Below the pieces are notes generated by a model, which saw nothing but the letters and a program-made list of their open reading frames with translations, was not told the DNA's origin and did not search any database. Shown piece after piece: positions 1 to 7,863 of a stretch of DNA of 15,492 bases; within the stretch, counting starts at the first letter, position 1, and each line of letters begins with the position of its first letter. The stretch is from Gamarada debralockiae (lineage: Eukaryota; Ascomycota; Leotiomycetes; Helotiales; Hyphodiscaceae): contig NXFV01001639.1 of NCBI GenBank assembly GCA_002803225.1, positions 1 to 15,492 of the forward strand. The letters are read 5' to 3'. Made by a program: the position numbers and the translations under genes.

Positions 1-1629
1 AACTTTTCTCCTTAGTAATTACTTTAATTAAAAAGTTAGGATAGACTTATAAATCTCTGCCTTAGACGCCCCTTTAGGACTAGTGGATTAGATCTTATAA
101 GCTAACTACTCCTGTTAGGAGCTAAAAAGTAAGACTAATTACTTAATCTAAGGCTAATTAAGCTAAGAAGATAAGAATAGCTTATTACTTTATAATAGTC
201 GACTAGTAGTTCCTAATATAGATAACTTAAGGACGAAGCTTATAGTAGAAGCCTATAGCTAGGTGTCTACGGCTTACTTAAGCAAGAATAAGACACTAGT
301 TCTCCTTGCTTGAAAGTACTCCTAGAAGAGTATAAGAGCCTAGGTCAAGTAGTTTATAGCTAATTACTAAGCTTATAAGAGAGCCTTACCCTTATATAAT
401 AAGAAGTATAGCTTTTTATACCTGCTCCTAATACTAGACTGACTCTAGTAATATATTACCTATGATTTTAAATTATTCCCTAAGGATAAGTATAGTTATA
501 ATATAGTATATATAGTAATTAATAGACTTAGTAAACAATTAGTTTATATTCCTTGCTACAAGAATATTACTACTAAGGATATAGCTTAGTTATATATAAT
601 ATATATATACTAATAGTATAGTCTTCTAGAATCTATAGTTTTAGATAAAGGTCTATAGTTTATCTTATAGTTTTAGAATAAGTTCTATACTATCCTAGGA
701 ATTAAGATTAAGCTCTTTATAGCCTATTACCTATAAACAGATAGCTAAATAAAAATTATAAACTAATACCTTGACTAAAGGCTCCGGCCCTTTATTAACT
801 ACTACTAGAATAACTAGTCAGACTTACTACCTATAATAGACTATATATAGCTTACTTTACCATATAATAGTATTAGTATGTCTCCCTTTAAGCTTAACTA
901 TAGTTACTAGACTCGTATATTATTCGATTAAAAAGCCTATAAAGCTTCTACTATAGCTAACAAGAAGATTAACTACTAGGCAATATAATAATATATAACT
1001 TTACTATAAGAAATATAGGAAGTAGCTAAATCGTATATAGTAAAGGCCTAGGCCAAGTAAAAGTAGTTAGCTAACTCCTACTATAAGGAAGTTAACTTCA
1101 AGGTTAAGGACTATATATATATCTTAACTAAGAATTAGTCTATTAACTAGCGGAGCTAAAAGCTTAGTAACTAAATAGAAAGGCTATTTAAGATTCTAGC
1201 TAAGGAAGGTAACTTATACTAGGTTAAGTTGTCTTAAAGTATAAAAATATATAATATCTTCTTACTAGACAAGCTACTTAAGGTAATAATAAACCCCCTC
1301 CCTAGATAAGTTAATATCTTACTACCTCTTTTATAGATTATAGAGGATAATAAATATAAGGTTAAATATATATTAGTAGTCTGACTTAAGTAAGGAAAGC
1401 TGGAATACAAAGTATAATAGTTAGGCTTTAATATTAATCTTAAATAGTACCTAGCCTTTAACTTTAAGTACTCCTTAAATAAGCTACGGGAATTCTACTT
1501 AGCTAACCTAATATAAGATAGACCCCCTAGGCTACTTATAAAATAGACTAAGGCTTAAAGAAAAGGAAGAGATAACTATAATAAGCTAGAAGATAACTAG
1601 CTAATAAATAAAGACTCGAGGATAAGCTT
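1..1629 (+). pseudogene. RIP-degraded Ty3/Gypsy pol C-terminus: integrase plus chromodomain (element A)
   Basis: C-terminal part of a chromovirus-type Gypsy polyprotein; the reverse transcriptase and RNase H would lie left of the window. In an active element integrase inserts the cDNA and the chromodomain steers it to modified histones. Seen here: a degraded N-terminal zinc-binding region (about 215-400, with the expected His codons read as Tyr), then the core. The first catalytic Asp reads GAT at 463-465, the second GAT at 644-646 in an LDKG context, and 36 codons later, at the DD35E position, the Glu codon reads AAA (Lys, 752-754). The TDGQTE-like motif is recognisable. About 850-1300 resembles the conserved linker after integrase. 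About 1330-1530 resembles a chromodomain, with a WYLA-like stretch whose Trp is TAG. Stops occur throughout, and the first Asp lies in another frame from the second, so there is at least one indel. Family call is strong; no product is possible. Confidence 0.85.
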
Positions 1630-1635
1630 TTTTTT

Positions 1636-1646
1636 AAAGGGGGGGG
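1636..1646 (+). other. Polypurine tract of element A
   Basis: A run AAAGGGGGGGG directly after a T-rich stretch and 3 bp before the LTR. This is the position and composition of the plus-strand primer (PPT) of an LTR retrotransposon. It fixes the orientation of the upstream pol remnant as + and shows that 1650 is the start of its 3' LTR. Confidence 0.8.
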
Positions 1647-1649
1647 TAA

Positions 1650-2081
1650 TGTGATAGCGCTAGCCCTTATGTAATCTAAGCGAGGTTCTTATAATTATAA
1701 GACCCATATCGAGCCTTAGGTATTAACCCCTTTAAGCTATCTGTATTTACTAAGCTAAGGCTTAATATTAGTATAGTTCCAGGTTCGACCTTAGTGTTAT
1801 CGCTTACCTAGTGTAACTTAGTATAGCTCTTGTATATTAGCTTGAGCTCTCTCTAGAGCTCTCCTTCTCTCATTAGCTTAGTTTTCTCTAGTCTTAGTAT
1901 AATCCCATTATGCTCTTCTTAAGGCCTCTATATAGTGCCGTGACAAGATTCTCAATAGATACAAGTGTTTAGGCTACTCTTTTACAGTCTTATCTATAAT
2001 ACACTATACTATTCCTACAGGTCTTATCTGCGTATAACGTCCCTTACTATTCCCTCTGATCAGTAGCTTATAGCCGTCACA
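1650..2081 (+). repeat. LTR 1 (432 bp), between pol of one unit and gag of another
   Basis: Starts TGTGATAGCG right after the PPT and ends CCGTCACA, so the termini form a short inverted repeat (TGTGA/TCACA) as expected for an LTR. It is followed at 2082 by a primer-binding-site-like tract. The LTR is less RIPed than its flanks. It contains a 30-bp block (1675-1704) also found in LTR 2, a TATA-like CTATATAG near 1930, and pyrimidine-rich stretches. The LTR has internal retrotransposon sequence on both sides: pol and PPT to the left, gag to the right. Confidence 0.8.
1675..1704 (+). promoter_or_regulatory. 30-bp block shared with LTR 2 (inverted there)
   Basis: The block begins TCTAAGCGAGGTT and continues into the 14-bp perfect palindrome CTTATAATTATAAG and then ACC. 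All 30 bases match the reverse complement of 4088-4117 in LTR 2. Directly upstream, TATGTAAT is what CACGTGAT becomes after three RIP-type transitions, and CACGTGAT does sit next to the other copies. Conservation inside otherwise diverged LTRs suggests a protein-binding or promoter element; that function is inferred. Confidence 0.5.
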
Positions 2082-2095
2082 TAATCCAAAGCTCA
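2082..2095 (+). other. Primer-binding-site-like tract after LTR 1
   Basis: TAATCCAAAGCTCA directly follows the LTR end, where the tRNA primer-binding site belongs. The tract after LTR 2 (4268-4280) matches it at 10 of 13 positions, and two of the three differences are transitions. The tRNA was not identified. Confidence 0.5.
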
Positions 2096-3340
2096 ACTAC
2101 AATATCTAAGAGAATAGTAAATATCCTAACTAGAAGTTTAGTTAGACTTCTGAAGAGTTAGTCTCACGAGGAGCTAACTATCTAACCTTTTAGTAACTAC
2201 CTGCTCGCGGAGTATAGCTGTTACGCCTTCTTTTACGTAGTTATAGCGTAGGAAGGTTATTACTCACTAGACAGACGAGCTATTAGCACAAAACCCCTAA
2301 TCAATAAATACTATAAATAGTAATATAAGTCCTAGTTACTAACCCTCTAAGCAGGACAATTACCTAACGACCGAGACACTATAAAGTATCGAGCCTATCG
2401 AGTATATTAACTTGGGAGAAGTCCCTACTATATATAGTAGAAAGAGCAAAAACACTACTTATACAAAGCCTTCTCACGAAAGATATACTTAAAAAGAATA
2501 GTTTAAGTAGAACTAGGCCTAGGAAGAACATATATAGGTACTAGAAAGATAGCTAGTAAAGTACTCTTCTCGATCCCTTCCTAATAGTAATATAGAGTTA
2601 AGTAATAAGTATATTATACGCCCCCTTTCCTCCTCTTATAGCTTATAAAGAGCTACTACTCCCTATTATATATATATAGTATGATCGCGACCTAGCCGCT
2701 TGCCCTTAGCAGACAAGCTAATTACCTAAAGAATATTATTCTATCTCCTATAGTAAACTCTATAGGCTAATAGTAAGACTCTTACCTTAGCCCCTTAAGA
2801 GAAATATAGCCTAAAGCTTCTAGACCTAAAAGAGCTAAACAAACGAGATAAAGAGCTATTCTTTAACTAATAGTATACTAAAATAAAAGATAAATTTTAG
2901 TCTAATACTAATTATTTTGACTTTAAGTAAGATAAGATTAATTACATATATAACTATATACTTGGCGATGCCCTTAGGTACCTTACCCCCTAAATAAAGG
3001 CTAATACTACTAATAAATAGACTATAGCAAAAGAAATAATAAACTACTTAGCTACTTAGTTTACAAATCCTAATAAATAGCTTAATAGCTAATTAGTGTT
3101 CTAGAAGCTCTAGATAAAGAATACTGATATATTCAAATAGTTCTACGCGAGGTTTATAAAGCTAGCTAGTAAAGCCGGGACCCCCTAGGCCTTTTATTTC
3201 AGCTCTTTACTAAGTAAGGTTAATACCTAGCTCTGATATAATATTAAGGCCGTCCTACTTAATTTAAACCTTAGCTATTAAGCACTAGTAGCCCAACTAC
3301 TACTAGTAGACTAATAGAACTATTCCCTTTACACAAAGGA
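2096..3340 (+). pseudogene. RIP-degraded Gypsy gag (right of LTR 1)
   Basis: Remnant of the capsid-type (Retrotrans_gag-like) protein that packages element RNA. The best part is about 2880-3330 in one + frame (GGC codon at 2964). It reads like the fungal gag core: an NYFD element, DKINYIY, a LGDALRYLTP motif, a block rich in QFTNPNK-like residues with Gln changed to TAG, then FYARFIKLASKAGTP. 2096-2880 is in the expected place for the gag N-terminus but is too eroded to call by domain. No zinc knuckle or protease follows, because the remnant ends before a Tc1-like fragment. TpA richness and the many TAA/TAG codons at expected Gln or Trp positions show strong RIP. Confidence 0.7.
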
Positions 3341-3434
3341 AATTATACCAAATCGGCGAACAAGGATATTAAGCCAGACTAAAGACGCCTAAATAATAAG
3401 AGTTGGGGCCATTAGATGCGGCCCACTTAAGCGA

Positions 3435-3450
3435 GACGCGTCTGCGCGTC
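3435..3450. repeat. GC-rich hairpin in the Tc1-like lead-in
   Basis: GACGCG, a 4-base TCTG spacer, then CGCGTC: a perfect 6-bp inverted repeat. It overlaps the 10-bp palindrome AGACGCGTCT. In an AT-rich, RIPed region its GC content stands out. It may be part of the transposon terminal structure. Confidence 0.4.
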
Positions 3451-3521
3451 GATTTTTTATCACCCTTCCTTTTAAACTATCTATCAAATCAATAATCAAT
3501 TCTATTACCTTGTGATTCAAC

Positions 3522-3959
3522 ATAAACAATACTCTTATATTTAGCTCTCCTCCGCAGAAAGAGAATGGCGAATAGCCTACTCCTATACGCAAAGTTATAC
3601 GCAGTTTGCAACGTGATAGAAATTCACAACGCGATATTATGTCCAAAACCTCCTTTCCTCGACGAACGATTCGATGCATACTACACCAAGAGACGAGCAA
3701 ACGAGACTGAAAAAAGAAAGCCCCGAGGCCCTATATAATGTCTGTTAGAGAAATTCGCCGCTGTATTCGCCATATCTCAAGAGATTAGTCGACTCGTCGA
3801 ATATCCTTTAAGCAGGTCAAAGCCCAGCTAGGAGTCAAAGCCTCTGCTAGAACCATTTGTCGAGAATTGCGCCGCGCAGGCTACCGTCGCTGTATCGCAT
3901 GCCCGAGACCTTATATATCACGCAAACAAGCTAAGAAACGATTGGATTTTGCTTTGAGC
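3522..3959 (+). pseudogene. Tc1-like transposase, N-terminal DNA-binding part, truncated
   Basis: One + frame runs from about 3516 to 3959, with TAG or TGA interruptions near 3570, 3709 and 3787. Around 3750-3950 it shows the second helix-turn-helix of Tc1-like transposases: RDxSTRRISFKQV, then LGVKASARTICRELRRAGYRR, then a CPRPYISRKQAKKRLDFA stretch just before the catalytic domain would begin. The upstream part (from about 3590) has the first HTH, with a FPRRTIRCIL segment. These domains bind the terminal inverted repeats. The DDE/DDD catalytic domain is absent because an LTR retrotransposon begins at 3961. No ATG lies at the expected start; an ATA at 3522 could be a RIPed ATG. The 5' limit is therefore uncertain. 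Confidence 0.75.
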
Positions 3960-3960
3960 C

Positions 3961-4267
3961 TGTGACGGCCCTAACGCTCCTAATGTTGAGCTAGGCTCAA
4001 TATATGTATAATAGCCCTGAGGGAAATCATGCCTGAGGTCTAAGGCTCTACGGCACTCAGGATTCCCCCGAGATCACGTAATAAGTAGGTCTTATAATTA
4101 TAAGAACCTCGCTTAGATCACGTGTAGTATAATAGGCTTAGTTATATCTTCTTTTTCTCTAATCTCTTACCTTCTCTTCTTTCTTCTTTAGTTTAGAATC
4201 CTTGTCTATATAATATAGTAATAGAGAATTAAAGCTATTTGCCTAAGGTTTTCCTACTTTCGTAATA
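3961..4267 (+). repeat. LTR 2 (about 307 bp), inserted in the Tc1-like transposon
   Basis: Begins TGTGACGGCCC immediately after the transposase reading frame breaks off. It ends near CGTAATA, which aligns with the CGTCACA end of LTR 1, and is followed by a matching PBS-like tract. It contains the 30-bp block (4088-4117) in the opposite orientation to LTR 1, a CACGTG at 4119-4124, a second partial copy GATCACGTA at 4072-4080, a pyrimidine-rich stretch, and TATA-like CTATATAATATA near 4206. The right boundary is inferred by alignment to LTR 1 and could be off by a few bases. Confidence 0.65.
4088..4117 (-). promoter_or_regulatory. 30-bp shared LTR block, inverted copy, next to CACGTG
   Basis: Exact reverse complement of 1675-1704 in LTR 1. 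Read on the minus strand, it is preceded by CACGTGAT, a palindromic E-box-like hexamer recognised by bHLH regulators in fungi (family knowledge). The 14-bp palindrome CTTATAATTATAAG lies inside. The binding factor is unknown. Confidence 0.5.
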
Positions 4268-4281
4268 TAATTCTAAACTCT
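4268..4281 (+). other. Primer-binding-site-like tract after LTR 2
   Basis: TAATTCTAAACTCT follows the inferred LTR end; the first 13 bases match the tract after LTR 1 at 10 positions. This supports both the LTR 2 right boundary and the + orientation of the gag remnant downstream. Confidence 0.45.
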
Positions 4282-4299
4282 TCTATTTTGCCTAGGAAG

Positions 4300-5255
4300 G
4301 CTTTTTATAATATCCCACTATATACAAATTATCGAATTCTTAATACTTAAAAGAACTAGTAGCTAGTTAATAATCTTTAACCTTTAGAAGAATACCTTAG
4401 AACGAAAACTATTAGCGGATATTAATAAAACCTCTAAAACTTTATCTATACCTAATTTCGCTTATAAATATTATTAGACTTATTTCTAAGACTATTATAC
4501 TACCTAAGAAAGCTATCTCCTTTATAGGGAACACTAGTAGTACTAGCTAGAGAACTAGTATAGCTATAGTAAAGAGTAGTAAATAACCTGCTGTCAAAAA
4601 CCCAGCTGTTGTCTTAGGGAGCCTAGCTAGCTCCTAATACTTAGTAGAAATCAATCTTCTAAGATAATAACTAGCTATTTAGATAGTAGCTATTTCCTCT
4701 ATAGAAGAGGAACTTACCTAGCTCTATATAGCTAAAGAGCGATGCTCTACTACTATCCCTATTAATAGGCCTAGTCCTAGTACTCAGGCTTATCGCGATA
4801 CTAGAGGAGTTATACTCTTATTTAACTACTTCTCTAATAGTAAACCCCTATCTTAGAACCCTTCTCAAGTTAGCTCTACTACGCGACTAGGCCTCCTACA
4901 ATAGTACTACTCGATACTATGTAACTAACGCCGCTTATACTCCCCCTAGATCTCTTATAGTCCTGTCCCCTTTAATAGAAGATACTTTATACAAGAAGAT
5001 ACTCTCTTTATAAAGTGTTCTAATGCCCTGAAATAATTAGCGAAAATCAATAATCCTCTTCCCCTTAATAATAGAGTTAGCCTTAGCTATATTATATAGT
5101 ATCTCTTGATATATACTAAGCTAGCAGATAATACTAACTACTTCCTATCTGTCTAAAGCTAAATAACCTATATCTATAGCTGAACTATAGGTAAGGTATA
5201 GTCTATACTTAAGCCCTACTTCGACCTTATTAACCCTCTAATACTGTAGAAGGAA
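4300..5255 (+). pseudogene. RIP-degraded gag remnant downstream of LTR 2, truncated
   Basis: Capsid-type gag remnant on the same strand as LTR 2. The clearest part is about 5000-5255. It reads ALK-LAKINNPLPLNN, then KLADNTNYFLSV, ITYIYS-TIGKV (the YSRTxGxA gag motif with Arg or Trp as TGA) and SILKPYFDLINP, which is the order seen in fungal Gypsy gag cores. About 4300-5000 is very TpA-rich with Ser/Thr/Pro-like content, plausible for a low-complexity gag N-terminus but not assignable. Similarity stops abruptly near 5255 after a LILQKE-like segment; the rest of gag and all of pol are missing. Confidence 0.6.
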
Positions 5256-5406
5256 CGAAATGCGAGTATGAGCGCGTCCCGATTGCGCTGTATATCGCAC
5301 GTGCTCTTAGTGAGGGATAAAACAAAAACAGTGTAAAACAAAGGTCAAGTGCTCGAACACACTGCAAAAATGTATTAGAAAACAAGTTGTACGATTGCGA
5401 TGTATT
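5256..5406. other. Non-coding spacer with little RIP
   Basis: About 150 bp between the broken gag remnant and the left LTR of element C. It is richer in CpG, CpA and TpG than its left neighbour (for example GAGCGCGTCCCGATTGCGC), with no reading frame or recognisable element. It could be flanking host DNA or the end of another mobile element. Confidence 0.4.
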
Positions 5407-5459
5407 TGTAGGTGTCTATGTATAGGTCTAGCTGCAAAAGACAAAATATGCCCGGCTGG

Positions 5460-5485
5460 CACGTGATATCCAGCTAAGCGAGGTT
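5460..5485 (+). promoter_or_regulatory. CACGTGAT plus CTAAGCGAGGTT motif in the element C LTR
   Basis: CACGTGAT (5460-5467), six bases, then CTAAGCGAGGTT (5474-5485). The same two words, adjacent to each other, form the first half of the block shared by LTRs 1 and 2. The palindromic TATAATTATA half is missing here. It lies antisense to element C. Regulatory role inferred from recurrence only. Confidence 0.4.
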
Positions 5486-5646
5486 GGTATCAACGTGACT
5501 GATTTCCCTACTATATTCGTCCCCCCTGACATTTGTGCTTGCTCTTAAGCACTAAAAAGAAAAGGAAATCAAATAGAAAATCATATAAAAGAGAGAACTA
5601 GTACTCTAATACTCTATTAAAAGAATCCCCTCTGTAATTGCCACTG

Positions 5647-5660
5647 CGATCATATGATCG
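5647..5660. repeat. 14-bp perfect palindrome in the LTR
   Basis: CGATCATATGATCG equals its own reverse complement. A few bases on, CGACGATATCAACGTCG (5665-5681) forms a second, imperfect inverted repeat with CGACG/CGTCG arms. Such dyads can be protein-binding sites or RNA hairpins; no specific function is assigned. Confidence 0.5.
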
Positions 5661-5741
5661 TCCCTCGACGATATCAACGTCGTTAACTTTATTACTTTCA
5701 AACCCTTCAAACAAAGCAAACAACCTTTATTTAGGCATTAA

Positions 5742-5778
5742 TGTAGGCGAGTCGCGATTGGTTCGCTAGGCTCCTACA
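5742..5778. repeat. Imperfect hairpin at the LTR edge
   Basis: TGTAGG at one end and CCTACA at the other, with GCGA/TCGC-type pairing further in, give an imperfect 37-bp inverted repeat at the inner edge of the left LTR. The terminal hexamers are also the ends that define the LTR. Confidence 0.4.
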
Positions 5779-6158
5779 ATTGCCTTCTAATTCCTATAAA
5801 GGAAGAGCCTTACTCCTTTAACCTTTTAACAACTTTAACTCTTTAATAACTCCTTTAATTGACTTCAACTTTATTAATAATATCGATAATTCCTTTTTCC
5901 CTCCTTTCGCTATCGTTTTGATCTTGTCTTAGCTCAATTAAGTATCTCTTTCCTGTTATTGTTGCTAACTGGTTTTGAACACAGACTTTGACCTTCTTAC
6001 TTCGATCTCAGACCTTGCGGCCTATTCCCTTGGAAGTTATACTCTCTCTTACTGTATAAACAAGCTGATATCTCTTAAGGTCCTTTTTATCGATCTATGA
6101 CGTCTCCTCGTCTTTGCAGTCGATGTATTTGGGAAGCTTCTTCTCTTCTCCTCTCTCC

Positions 6159-6385
6159 TTAAGTTGACTAAGCTGACTATGCGTTCAAGTCCGTCTTCAC
6201 TTCGAATCAAGCTTCTCGACTCTTCCGATCCTCGAACGTACTCCTTATTTTCAACTCGGCCTTTGGATAAGAACTCCTCCCCTTCCTTTATTCCTTCTCA
6301 GGTTGACTTTAAGTTGACTGTGTATATAGTTTCGTCTTCACCTCGAGTCAAGCTTCTCGACCCTTCTGATCCTCGAATATACTCC
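6159..6385. repeat. Degenerate direct repeat of about 75-85 bp
   Basis: The segment 6193-6244 recurs at 6334-6385. All 52 positions align without gaps, with six differences, every one a transition. Upstream, TTAAGTTGACT is shared too (6159 and 6309), but its distance to the block is 9 bp shorter in the second copy. Repeat periods of 141 and 150 bp are multiples of three, as expected if this tandem duplication arose in coding sequence. Confidence 0.6.
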
Positions 6386-7049
6386 CTGTCCTTTCTTCTT
6401 TCCTTCCTTTTACAACTTCGATATCACCTCCTCTCGAACTAGCTTTACTATATCGACTTCGACGTACAGAGGTCGATCTCTTCCTTCGAACATATATATA
6501 CTTGGGAGGGTGGGTGAAGGCTTTAACGAGAAGTATTCCTTTCCTTTTCTCTTGATAAGGCATTGGTCTACAACGACGTACTTGGAACCACTTGGACGCC
6601 TCTTGGATGCTTCTTCAAACGCACTTCCTTCGGGAAAATGCAATGCTTGGTCACAAGTCGCCTCTCCTAAGCCCTTGCTGTGGTCTCCCTTACGGTAAGC
6701 CTCGGCCCTCTGCGTGTCTATGTCTTGTCAAAACCTCCTGTCGTCCCTTCCTTGTTGTCTCTTTCTGCTGATGTGAACAGATCCTTCGTCGCTGCCTTTA
6801 TTAGTATGGTCCCTAATTGTCCCTTTTATTAGCTGTTGATCAACTCTTTTGAGTTGAATATACACGCTAAGTATCAGTGCCTTGAGCAAGCGTTTGTATG
6901 CATTGTCCTATAGTTGCTTGTTTCGTATTGGTCTTCTGATATCGGCTTGAGCTCTCGTTGCTCGTCTAACTAGGTTCAGCGAAACTCTTTCGTGCTTTGG
7001 AGTACTGCCCGATGGGTATACTCTCTATGTGCGCCCCTTCTCTGGCTAA

Positions 7050-7165
7050 TACCTGGACTGGACTCTGGATTCTCTAGATTCTGTACTGGTTGGACTGGCC
7101 CCTTGAACTGGACTGGTTTCCTTCCTTGGACTGATCTCCTTCCCTAGACTAGTCTCCTGGATCTC
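7050..7165. repeat. Degenerate TGGACTGG-type minisatellite
   Basis: Words related to TGGACTGG recur near 7053, 7090, 7108 and 7126, with a decayed TAGACTAG near 7145, interspersed with CTCCTT blocks. On the minus strand in the third-ORF frame this encodes a repetitive Ser/Pro/Glu/Thr-rich segment (ETSP, EISP, ASPTS type words). Confidence 0.5.
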
Positions 7166-7863
7166 CCTTTCGTTGTAGGTTTTGTTGGCTGTTTAGCTGT
7201 CTAGCTGTCTAACTTGTCGGATGGATAATTGCCGCTACCCTCGGAATGGCCGTTGAACTCTCCTAATAGGCTTGTACGCCTCCCTAGTGTAGAGTTGAAA
7301 TTCAATTGCGTCGGACTGGGGGGGGATGGCTCTTTGTATTCCCTCTCGTTTTTTGGAAGGTTTCTTCTATATTCTTTTAGGGGGGGTGATTCCCTTTTAA
7401 CTTCTTTCTTGGGGGCTCGATTCTGTCTGCGATTCGGCGTTTTGCTCTTCCTCCCTGTCTCTACTAAGTGTCTAAGTCCCTAACTACGCTCTCCGTCCAA
7501 GTAGCGAGAGGTCTGAAATGGCTAGTACTAGCTCAGATATGTAGAGATTCTTGGTGCCAGAGAATTCGTTCTCTGTCGACGCTAAGTTAGGGGTATTACA
7601 ACGCGTTGTTTTCGGTACGATAGAATTGAGTTCCCGCCCTGGCAGTTCTCTTCGGAGGGCTGTCTTTGTGTGGTGCTTTAGCACTATACTCAAAAATGGG
7701 CTAAGAACAAGTCTTGCTTGACTAGGCTGTTCTAGGCTCTTGTGGTCGAGTTCTTCGTTAAAGTCGTTAATATCGCTGTTGTCTTGTTGTATTCGGACCC
7801 TCTGTCGTTCTCCTCCCTCCTTAGTCCCTTCGTCGCTATCCCTACCTTTTATCCTACTTACTC

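Larger units (their letters stand above)
3397..3960 (+). mobile_element. Tc1/mariner-like DNA transposon, left part only
   Basis: Non-coding lead-in (about 3397-3520) followed by the N-terminal half of a Tc1-like transposase. The lead-in contains TTGGGGCC with a nearby GGCCCA, and a 6-bp hairpin GACGCG-TCTG-CGCGTC (3435-3450), the sort of structure seen near terminal inverted repeats. The right end of the element is not in the window, so the inverted repeat cannot be confirmed. The left boundary, next to a TA, is approximate. The fragment ends exactly where LTR 2 begins. Base composition is much less RIPed than on either side. Confidence 0.7.
5407..5778 (-). repeat. Left (3') LTR of element C, 372 bp
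   Basis: Bounded by TGTAGG (5407-5412) and CCTACA (5773-5778), a 6-bp inverted terminal repeat. It matches the right end of the window, starting at 15151, through spaced landmarks in the same order: GTGAT at 5463 and 15201, CTAAG/CTTAG at 5474 and 15216, CGTGACT at 5494 and 15232, and the identical 15-mer CAAACAAAGCAAACA at 5708 and 15455. Offsets from the LTR start agree within 6 bp. Identity in between is low, so the pair is old or strongly mutated. It holds CACGTG at 5460 followed by CTAAGCGAGGTT, related to the block in LTRs 1 and 2. Confidence 0.6.
5779..7852 (-). pseudogene. Possible third ORF of element C, downstream of pol, degraded
   Basis: About 2.1 kb lies between the pol stop and the LTR. 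On the minus strand one frame, -1 relative to pol, can be followed from an ATA at 7850-7852 (a possible RIPed ATG) to 5738, about 705 codons with some 23 stops. The first 122 codons (7852-7487) are completely open: an acidic start (RDSDEG, NDFNEELDHK), then a Lys/Arg-rich part. 7024-6410 has only two stops and looks soluble, with a KYVVVDQCLIKRKGKEYF stretch. A Ser/Pro/Glu-rich repeat zone lies at 7050-7170. Caution: the minus strand is T-poor here, so stops are rare in every frame and another frame is also open around 6050-6390. No domain is recognised. It could equally be a non-coding 3' region or acquired sequence. Confidence 0.4.

Noticed and set aside
3389..3700. A 103-codon minus-strand frame.
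   Set aside because: It overlaps the Tc1-like lead-in and the N-terminal transposase frame, which has family motifs on the + strand.
5584..5590. TATA box TATAAAA in the element C LTR on the + strand.
   Set aside because: Element C is transcribed on the minus strand, so this is the wrong direction; in such AT-rich DNA the word is expected by chance.
6164..6442. A 92-codon + frame with internal peptide repeats.
   Set aside because: The repeat is real at DNA level but the + frame has no recognisable domain and runs against the direction of element C; the minus frame is longer and continuous with the segment upstream.
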